A stretch of 64,000 nucleotides of DNA, taken from NCBI GenBank assembly GCA_037039925.1, contig JAXRKP010001012.1:115001-179000 (forward strand), written 5' to 3'. Every line of letters starts with the position of its first letter. Positions within the stretch are counted from its first letter, which is position 1. The position numbers and the translations under genes are program-made. Positions 54,031 to 64,000 of the stretch are shown here, one piece after another. The notes beneath the pieces were generated by a model. The model saw only the letters and a list, made by a program, of their open reading frames with translations, had not been told where the DNA came from and ran no database searches. The DNA is from Doris montereyensis. Taxonomy: Eukaryota; Mollusca; Gastropoda; Nudibranchia; Dorididae.

Positions 54031-55212
54031 ATAGCCTAGCAACAAGCAAGTCATAACTTTCAGTGATCCAAGTATAGCTTAGCGTCTAGCAACAAGCAAG
54101 TCATAACTTTCTAGTGATCCAAGTATAGCTTAGCGTCTAGCAACAAGCAAATCATAAACAGTGATACAAGTATAGCCCAAAGCGTCTAGCAACAAGCAAA
54201 TCATAACTTTCAGTGATCCATGTAAAGCCTAGCAACAAGCAAGTCATAACTTTCAGTGATACAAGTATAGCTTAGCAACAAGTAAGTCATAACTTTCAGT
54301 GATCCAAGTATAGCTTAGCAACAAGCAAGTCATAACTTTCAGTGATCCAAGTATAGCTTAGCAACAAGCAAGTCATAAGCCTATCAGTGATCCAAGTCCA
54401 ATAGCTTATCAACAAGCAAGTCATAAGTTTCAGTGATCCAAGTATAGTTTATCAACAAGCAAGTCATAAGTTTCAGTGATCCAAGTATAGTTTAGCAACA
54501 AGCAAGTCATAACTTTCAGTGATACCAGTATAGCCTAGCAACAAGCAAGTCATAACTTTCAGTGATACCAAGTATCAAATCCTATGTTAGCAACAAGCAA
54601 GTCATAGCTTTCAGTGATACCAGTCAAAATAGCCTAGCAACAAGCAAGTCATAACGTTCATGATACCAGTATAGCCTAGCAACAAGCAAGTCATAACTTT
54701 CAGTGATCCCTGTAAAGCCTAGCAACAAGCAAGTCATAACTTTCAGTGATCCAGTATAGCCTAGTTAAACATGCAAGTCATAACTTTCAGTGATCCCTGT
54801 AAGCCTAGCAACAAGCAAGTCATAACTTTCAGTGATCCCAGTAAAGCCTAGCAACAAGCAAGTCATAACTTTCAATCATCCCTGTAAAGCCTAGCAACAA
54901 GCAAGTCATAACTTTCAGTGATCCCAGTAAAGCCTAGCAACAAGCAAGTCATAACTTTCAGTGATCCCTGTAAAGCCTAGCAACAAGCAAGTCATAACTT
55001 TCAGTGATCCATAGTATAGCCTAACAACAAGCAAGTCATAACTTTCAGTCATCCCTGTAAAGCCAAACAACAAGCAAGTCATAACTTTCAATCATCCCTG
55101 TAAAGCCTAACAACAAGCAAGTCAGGAACTTTCAATCACTGTAAAGCCTACCCAACAAGCAAGTCATAATTTTCAGTGATGCTACATAAACTAGCAACAA
55201 CAAATAAAAACA
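54031..55212. repeat. 43-bp satellite, about 27 units
   Basis: Units carry CTAGCAACAAGCAAGTCATA, ACTTTCAGTGATCC and A/C-GTATAGC or TGTAAAGC endings. Several units are shorter by about 6-10 bases. Divergence rises at the right edge. Confidence 0.95.
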
Positions 55213-55620
55213 TAATTTTCAGTGCCTCCAGTCTGTAAACTTATCAAACATTCAAGCAATCTATAGTAAACAAAACAAAATCATCCCAAAAAATCTAGCA
55301 AGTCAGTAAACTAAACAAATCATCCGAGGAATCTAAGTAAACAAACCAAAACCCCAACAATCTCTTAGTAAACAAAAAACTCAACAACCGAAAAACAACA
55401 AAAAACAGCAACAAACAAATATAAAACTCCCAGGTTGTCTAACTACTAAACAACATCCCAACAATCTATAGTAAACAAAACAAATCACCCCAACAATCTA
55501 GTAAACAAAACAAATCACCCTAACAATCTATAGTAAACAAAACAAATCCCCAACAATCTACCCAAACTAAACAAATCATCCCAACAATTGATAGTTAAAC
55601 TAAACAACTCATCCCAACAA
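55213..55620. repeat. Irregular transition between the 43-bp and 32-bp satellites
   Basis: Degenerate A-rich sequence that mixes pieces of both units, for example ATCTAGCAAGTCAGTAAAC, which joins the CTAGCAAGTCA of the 43-bp unit to the AGTAAAC of the 32-bp unit. Confidence 0.7.
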
Positions 55621-58600
55621 TCTATAGTAAACTAAAGGTCCATACCAACAATTTATAGTAAACTAAACAAATCATACCAACAATTTATAGCAAACTAAAC
55701 AAATCATCCCAACAATTTATAGTAAACTAAACAAATCATACCAACAATTTATAGTAAACTAAACAAATCATACCAACAATCTATAGTAAACGAAACAAAT
55801 CATACCAACAATCTATAGTAAACGAAACAAATCATACCAATAATCTATAGTAAACTAAACAAATCATACCAACAATCTATAGTAAACAAAACAAATCATC
55901 CCAACAATCTATAGTAAACAAAACAAATCATCCCAACAATCTATAGTAAACAAAACAAATCATCCCAACAATCTATAGTAAACAAAACAAATCATACCAA
56001 CAATCTATAGTAAACAAAACAAATCATACCAACAATCTATAGTAAACAAAACAAACCATACCAACAATCTATAGTAAACAAAACAAACCATACCAACAAT
56101 CTATAGTAAACTAAACAAATCATACCAACAATCTATAGTAAACTAAACAAATCATCCCAACAATCTATAGTAAACTAAACAAATCATACCAACAATCTAT
56201 AGTAAACTAAACAAATCATACCAACAATTTATAGTAAACTAAACAAATCATACCAACAATCTATAGTAAACTAAACAAATCATACCAACAATCTATAGTA
56301 AACAAAACAAATCATACCAACAATCTATAGTAAACAAAACAAATCATACCAACAATCTATAGTAAACAAAACAAACCATACCAACAATCTATAGTAAACA
56401 AAACTATACCAGCAATCTGATAGTAAATAAACAAATCATCCCAACAATCTATAGTAAACAAAACAAACCATACCAACAATCTATAGTAAACTAAACAAAT
56501 CATACCAACAATCTATAGTAAACAAAACAAACCATACCAACAATCTATAGTAAACAAAACAAATTTATACCAACAATTTATTGTAAACTAAACAAATCAT
56601 ACCAACAATCTACAGTAAACTAAACAAATCATCCCTAACAATCTATAGTAAACAAAACAAATCAGACCAACAATTTATAGTAAACTAAACAAATCATACC
56701 AACAATTTATAGTAAATGAAACAAATCATACCAACAATTTATAAGTAAACTAAACAAATCATACCAACAATCTATAGTAAACAAATTAAAAATCATCCCA
56801 ACAATCGATAGTAAACAAATCAAATCATCCCAACAATCTATAGTAAACAAATCAAATCATCGCAACAATCTATAGTAAACAAAACAAATCATCCCAACAA
56901 TGGTCTATAGTAAACAAAACAAATCATCCTAACAATCTATAGTAAACAAAACAAATCACCACAACAACCTATAGTAAACAAAACAAATTACCACAAACAA
57001 TCTATAGTAAACAAAACAAATCACCACAACAACTTCTAGAGTAAACAAAATACATCACCCCAAAACAATCTATAGTAAACAAATAAAATCACCCAAACAA
57101 TCTATAGTAATGTAAACAAATCACCCTAACAATATATAGTCAAGAAAACAAATCATCCTCCCAACCTATAGTAAACAAAACAAATTACCCAAATAATCTA
57201 TAGTAAACAAAACAAATCATCCCTCCAAGTGTTTAGAGTAAACAAAACAAATCACCCTAACAATGTATTCAACAAAACAAATCATCCCTCCCAACCTATA
57301 GTAAACAAAACAAATTACCCCAATAATCTATAGTAAACTTTTCAAATTATCCCAATAATCTATAGTAAACTACAAATTACCCCAACAATCTATTTTTTTT
57401 AAACAAATCATCCCAACAATTTATAGTAAACAAAACAAATCATACCAATAATCTATAGTAAACAAAACAAATCATCCCAACAATCTATAGTAAACAAAAC
57501 AAATCATACCAACAATCTATAGTAAACAAAACAAATCACCCAAACAACAATTGTAAACAAAACAAATCACCCTAACAATCTATAGTGAACAAACAAATCA
57601 CCAACAATCTATAGTAATCAAAACAAATTACCCCAACAGTCTATAGTAAACAAAACAAATCACCCCAACAATCTATAATAAACAAAACAAATCACCCAAA
57701 CAATCTATAGTAAATGACAAAACAAATCACCTTCCAATAATCTATAGTAATCAAAACAAATCACCCATAACAATCTATAGTCAACAAAACAAATCATTCC
57801 TCTCCAACCTATAGTAAACAAAACAAATTACCCCAATAATCTATAGTTCTAAACAAATTACCCAACAATCTATAGTAAACAAAACAAATCATCCCAACAA
57901 TCTATAGTAAACAAAACAAATCACGCCAATAATCTATAGTAAACTAAACAAATCATCCCAACAATCTATAGTAAACAAAACAAATCATACCAACAATCTA
58001 TAGTAAACTAAACAAATCACCACAACAATCTATAGTAAACAAATCACGTCAAATCACAAAACAAACAAGAACAATCTATAGTTGTTTAAACAAATTGACC
58101 GCAGCAATCTATAGTGGTGAAACAAATCACCCAACAATCTAAAGTAAACAAAACAAATCACCCCAACAAGATATAGTAAACGAAACAAATCACTCCAACA
58201 ATCTATAGTAAACGAAACAAATCACCCCAACAATCTATAGTAAACAAAATAAATCACCCCAACAATTTATTTAAACTAAACAAATCACCCGGGATAACAA
58301 TCTATAGTAAACAAAACAAATGACCCCAAACAATTTATAGTAAACAAAACATATGACCCTAACAATCTATAGTAAACAAACAAAATCACCCCAACAATAT
58401 AGTAAACAAAACATATGACCCCAACAATCTAGTAAACAAACATAACCCCAAACAATCTATAGTAAACAAAATCACCCAAACAATCTATAGTGAACTAAAT
58501 AAATTACTCCAACAATCTATAGTAAACAAAACACATTACCCAAACAATCAAAACAAAACAAAACATAGTAAACAAAGCAAATCCCTCAACAATCTATAGT

Positions 58601-60045
58601 AAACAAAACAAATCACCCTAAAAGAATCTATAGTGACCTAAACAAATTACCCCAACAATCTATAGTAAACAAAACATAGTAAACAAAACAAATCACCCCA
58701 ACAATCTATAGTAAATACAAAACAAATCACCCCAACAATCTATAGTAAACTAAACAAATTACCCCAACAATCTATAGTAAAAAAACAAATTACCCCAACA
58801 ATCTATAGTAAACATAAAACAAATCACCCCAACAATTTATAGTACAATAAAACAAAACAAATTATATGATAGTAATTTAAAACAATCTACAATAAACGAA
58901 ACAAACTCCACAAATCAACAATAAACAAACTATAATAAACTAAACAATAAATTACCTGTGCTCAATTGGAAATCAAAACAATTACCCAAAATCTATAGTA
59001 AACTAAACAAATTACCCCAACAGAACTAAAATAAACAAAACAATTTACCCTAATTGAAACAATCTATAATAAATAAACAATTTAAACAATCTATTAAACT
59101 AAGCAATTTACCCCAACAATCTATAACAAACAAATAAACAATTTATCTGCAACAATCTATAGTAAGTTAAAGCAATTTACCCTAACAATCTATAATAAAC
59201 TAAACAATTTACCCCAACAATCTATAATAAACTAAACAATTTACCCTAACAATCTATAGTAAACTAAACAATTTACCCTAACAATCTATAATAAACTAAA
59301 CAATTTAGGTCTAACAATCTATAATAAACTAAACAATTTACCCTAACAATCTATAGTAAATTAACCTCAACAATCTATAGTAAACTAAACAATTTACCCC
59401 AACAATCTATGTAAACTAAACAATTTATTGTTAACAATCTATGGTAAACTAAAACAATTTACCCTAACAATCTATAATAAACTAAACAATTTACCCCTAA
59501 CAATCTATAATAAACTAAACAATTTACCCTAACAATCTATGCTAAACTAAACAATTTACCCTAACAATCTATAATGTAAACTAAACAATTTACCCTAACA
59601 ATTGAAATAATAACTAAACAATTTACCCCAACAATTATAGTAAACAAAAAAACTTCTTCAACAATCTATAGTAAACTAAACAATTTAATCCCAACAATCT
59701 ATAGTAAACTAAACAATTTACCCCAATAACAATCTATGGTAAACTAAACAATTTACCCCAACAATCTATAATAAACAATGTAATTTACCCTAACAATCTA
59801 TAATAAACAAAACAATTTATAACAATCTATAATAAACTAAACAATTTACCCCAAACAATCTATAGTAAAATCTGTATATAAAATAAAATTTTACCCCAAC
59901 AATCTGTAATAAATAAACAATTTTACCCTAACAATCTATAATAAACTAAACAATTTACCCCAACAATCTATAATAAACTAAACAATTTACCCTAACAATC
60001 TATATTAAACTAAACAATTTAGAGAAACAAACTATAGTAAACTAA
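55621..60045. repeat. 32-bp satellite, about 140 units
   Basis: Units carry ACAATCTATAGTAAACAAAA then CAAATCAT-A/C-CCA. From about 58960 the dominant form changes to ACAATCTATAATAAACTAAA then CAATTTACCC-T/C-A. Homogeneous blocks of variants sit side by side, as expected from unequal exchange or gene conversion. Confidence 0.97.
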
Positions 60046-61620
60046 ACAAATAGGAAACTCAAATCGTCCGGCACATGTTTTGATTTCCATGCTTGTTGGC
60101 ATATTGCATGTAGTAGTTGGTTTGCCTCTCTCCTTGATTTTTAATCCTTTCGGGATAAAATTGATCTGCTCCTGGGCTTTTCCTAAGTTCACTTTTCTTA
60201 TAGCTGTTTGGATTTCTTCCATTGATATATCTACATCTTTAGCTGTCTCCTCTGGATTACTTGTTACTCTTACTACTTAATCTTTACTCCTTGTTTCATA
60301 CGTTGTGGGGGGGGGATTATGTAAGTGGTGAAAATGCTTTCTCCATGCTTCCATGATTTCATTGTCTTCTTTCATTATTTCTCCTTTGGCATTCTTAATT
60401 TGTCGTATTGGGCATGCTTTGGTCTTTCTCATGCTCTTCATCGTTTCCCCAGAATAGCTTTTGATTTCCTTGATTTCTTGAAGTCTGTGTCCAAACTCTT
60501 CCTTTTTGGCGATAGTTCTTTTTGTTCATGTAATCTATCATATCCTCTGGTCTCTTTGTTTGTAGATATTCCTTCCAGGCATCCTTCTTTTGTTTGATCT
60601 TAGTCTTGACATTCTCATTCCATCATGCTGTTCTTTTCCTATCTCCTTTAAATTTGTTTCCTACCACAGACCTCTTCGGTACAACTGAGGAGTGTTTCTT
60701 TATACATTTGCCACTTTCTTCTATTTGCTTTCATTCAGATCCATCTATCTTTCACTGATAAATCTGTTTATCCTTTCTTTTGGTACCTGTTTTACTACTG
60801 GTTTATTTTAGTTCCTCTATTTTGAGTTTAGTAGCTTTCTTCTCTTTCCTTTTCTGTTTGTTTTCTTCACTCAGTAATCTCATTTTGGCAATCACTAAGT
60901 GATGATCACTAATTTTGTTCTGCTCCTCGTTTTACTCTTGCATCAATGTATTGTAAAAAGGAGCTGCTATTATGTAGTCTATCATTGACTTTTACACCTA
61001 TTTTCATTTACTCTTGTATATTTGTGGATATCTTTATGAGAAAAAAGGTGTTGGCTATTTTCATGTTATTCTTAAGGCAAAAATCTATTAGTTTTCTCCA
61101 TTTCGAGAAGTTGTTGTCTCTCCTTCTTTACCTATTACTCCTCTGACGTTTCTACATGTTTACCTACTCTAGCCTTTAAATGTTCTAAAACCATTAGTTC
61201 CTGCTTGTGTTTAAAATTCTCTGCAGCTATTTGTAAATCATTTTCGAAGATATCTTTTTTTCTTTAGTTGCGTCTTCGTTGGGTCCATAAGCCATAAATA
61301 ATTTAATTTCTCTTCCTTTTAGTTTAATATTTACCTCTAATAGCCCTGAGCTTATAAATTTCCAATTTTCTAGTAGCATTGCTTCAACAAATCCTAACTC
61401 TTTTCCATTTATTGCCCTAACATTCTATGTTCCAAACATCACAGTCCGTATTCGTTTCCAAGTTCGTCTTCCAAAGATCAAGTCGGTTATATTGCATATA
61501 TTTCTCTGAATCAGTTTGGTTTTGGATAAGCAGACGATTAGCCCACTGTACCCTAGGTAGATGGTGGATCTGTCACCTTGAGGCCCCCTACCGGGCCTTG
61601 ATATTTTCTGTCAGGTTAAC
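60046..61620 (-). mobile_element. LINE fragment: endonuclease to start of reverse transcriptase
   Basis: On the minus strand, pieces of an AP-endonuclease domain appear first: TDCDVWNIEC near 61440, KELGFVEAMLLENWKF, and KLFMAYGPNEDATKE near 61290. The linker before the RT domain (EEIQTAIRKVNLGKA) follows at about 60200. Frame breaks are many. The element stops abruptly at about 60046 where the 32-bp satellite begins, so the RT catalytic part is absent. Confidence 0.75.
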
Positions 61621-61704
61621 TGGACAAACCAAAAAAGGCCACAACAACAAACAAACAAGAAACCAAAACTACATGGAGACATGTTGGTCATGTGTAAAGC
61701 AAAC

Positions 61705-64000
61705 GTCCAATATAAAGCACAATACAAACACAATATCAAGCACAATATCAAACACAATATCAAGCCTTCAATATCAAACACAATATCAAGCCTCCAATAT
61801 CAAACAACAATATCAAGCCTCCAATATCAAGCACATTATGAAGCCTCCAATATCAAACACAATGTCCAATATCAAGCACAATACCAAGCACAATATCAAG
61901 CACAATATCAAACATACATCAAACCTCCAATATCAAGCCTCAAACACAATATCAAGCACAATATCAAGCTCTCCAATATCATAATATCAAGCCTCCAATA
62001 TAAACACAATATGAAACCTCCAATACAAAGCCAATATCAAACCAATATCAAGCCTCCAATATCAAGCACCTCAAACAATATCAAGCCTCCAATATCAAGC
62101 ACAAATCCAGCACAATATCAACAACCTCCAATATCAAACACAATATCAAGCACAATATAAAACACAATATCAAAACACAATATCAACCAAACACAATATC
62201 AAACACAATATCAAAACAATATCAAACACAATATCAAACACAATATCAACCCTCCCAATCGAACACAATCAAACACAATATAAAACACAACCAAGCCCAA
62301 TATCAAACACAATATCAAACACAATATCAAACACACATGTATCCAACACAGTATCAACACAATATCAAACACAATATCAAACCTAAAACAATATCAAACA
62401 CAATATCAAGCCTCAATATCAAAACAATATCAAGCTCCTGTATCAAACAATATCAAGCACAATATCAAACACAATATCAAGCCTCCAATATCAAACACAA
62501 TATCAATAAAGCCTTCCAATATCAAGCCTCAATATAAAGCCTCCCCAATATCAAGCCTCCAATATCAAACACAATCAATCCAATATCAAACACAATATCA
62601 ACCTCCAATATCGAACACAATATTAAGCACAATATCAAACAATATCAAGCCTCCAATATCAAAACAATATCAAATATCAAACCCAATATCAACAATATCA
62701 AACACAATATCAAAAACTCAAAATATGAAACACAATATCAAATCCAAATTATCAAACCTCCAATATCAAACACAATATCAAGCACAATATCAAACACAGT
62801 ATCAAACACAATATCAAACACAATATCAAACACAATATCAAACACAAATCACCTCCAATATCAAGCCTCCAATATCAAACACAATATCAAGCACAATATC
62901 AAAACACAATATCGCTTCACAATATCAAACACAATATCAAGCACAATATCAAACACAATATCAAGCCTCAACATCAACAATATCAAACACAATATCAAGC
63001 ACAATATCAAACACAATATCAAACCTCCAATATCAAACACAATATCAAACACAATATCAAACTTCCAATATCAAGCACAATATCAAACACAATATCAAAT
63101 CTAAATATCAAACAATATCAAACAATAGCCTCCAATATCAAACATCATATCAAGCCTCCAACATCAAACACCATATCAAGTCTCCAATATCAAACACACT
63201 ATCAAACACAATATCAAACACCATATCAAGTCTCCAATATCAAACACAATATCAAACACAATATCAAACACCATATCAAGTCTCCAATATCAAACACAAT
63301 ATCAAACACAATATCAAGCCTCCAAAACCAAGCACACTATCAAACACAATATCAAGCAAATATCAAACACAATGTCAAACACAATATCAAACACAATATC
63401 AAGCACAATAACAAACACAATATCAAACACAATATCAAACACAATATCAAACACAAGATCAAACACAATATCAAACACAATATCAAGCACAATATCAAAA
63501 CAATATCAAGCAAATATCAAACACAATATCAAACACAATATCAAGTATAATATCAAACAACATCAAACACAATACCAAACACAATATCAAACACAATATC
63601 GAGCCTTCAATAGCCCGCACAATATCAAACACAATATCAAACACAATATCAAACACAATATAAAGCCTCCAATATCAAACACAGTATCAAGCCTCAATAT
63701 CAAGCACAATATCAAACACAATATCAAGCCTCCAATATCAAGCACAATATCAAACACAATATAAAGCCTCCAATATCAAACACAATATCAAGCCTCCAAT
63801 ATCAAGCACAATATCAAACACAGCCTCCAATATCAAGCAAGCCTCCAATATCAAGCACAATATCAAACATAATATCAAGCCTCCAATATCAAGCACAATA
63901 TCAAACACAAATATCCAAACACAAAATATCAAGCCTCCAATATCATCAGACACAATATCAAACACAATATCAATATCCAGCTCCAATATCAAGCACAATA
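61705..64000. repeat. 12/14-bp satellite, runs off the window
   Basis: Two interleaved units, AATATCAAACAC (or AATATCAAGCAC) and AATATCAAGCCTCC, alternate irregularly over about 2.3 kb. Where the 12-mer dominates, frames stay open and give fake QYQTQ-type proteins. Confidence 0.97.

Noticed and set aside
61427..63998. Long QYQTQ-like frames on plus and LILCL-like frames on minus
   Set aside because: The 12-bp satellite unit keeps frames open; the composition follows the repeat exactly.

Overview
This is eukaryotic, AT-rich genomic DNA with GT-AG introns, dense microsatellites, tRNA-derived SINEs, LINE fragments and large satellite blocks. The protein matches and the style of the repeats suggest a lophotrochozoan, most likely a gastropod mollusc; that assignment is an inference. 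No bacterial-type genes, CRISPR array or operon structure is present.

The only protein-coding gene I can support is a coronin of the CORO2 (coronin-2A/2B-like) type. It lies on the minus strand and fills about 40 kb, from a probable non-coding first exon near 51.6 kb to a stop codon at 9559-9561. I could join 17 coding exons by reading frame, splice sites and intron phase. Exons 1-9 (49245 down to 36345) encode the seven-bladed WD40 propeller and its conserved C-terminal extension. Exons 10-16 (34705 down to 14794) encode a linker. Exon 17 (9753-9559) encodes the C-terminal coiled coil. The conceptual product is about 847 residues, against roughly 480-525 for a usual short coronin. The excess is in the linker, where three exons (28714-28959, 22159-22365, 17774-18030) are diverged copies of one another, each built around an S/Q-EH-V/I-x-A-I/V-K-x-VL-x-QA motif. 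All three are symmetric phase-0 cassettes. Three one-base losses in short homopolymers interrupt the frame (exons 1, 5 and 15). Because all other frames and splice sites are intact, I read these as likely assembly errors.

Layout: 1-9.5 kb is 3' flank with SINEs, a minisatellite that grew inside a SINE, and an inverted repeat. 9.5-51.65 kb is the coronin gene; its introns carry microsatellites, minisatellites, a short-TIR DNA element, three LINE fragments and at least 16 copies (some partial) of a ~140-bp repeat, all in the sense direction of the gene. 51.87-53.48 kb is an enormous (TC)n/(TCTG)n tract just upstream of the probable promoter. 54.03-64.0 kb is satellite territory: a 43-bp satellite, then about 4.8 kb of a 32-bp satellite, a minus-strand LINE fragment (endonuclease to start of RT), and a 12/14-bp satellite that runs off the window.

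Most long open frames in the window are artefacts of repeats whose period is divisible by three or of dinucleotide tracts.
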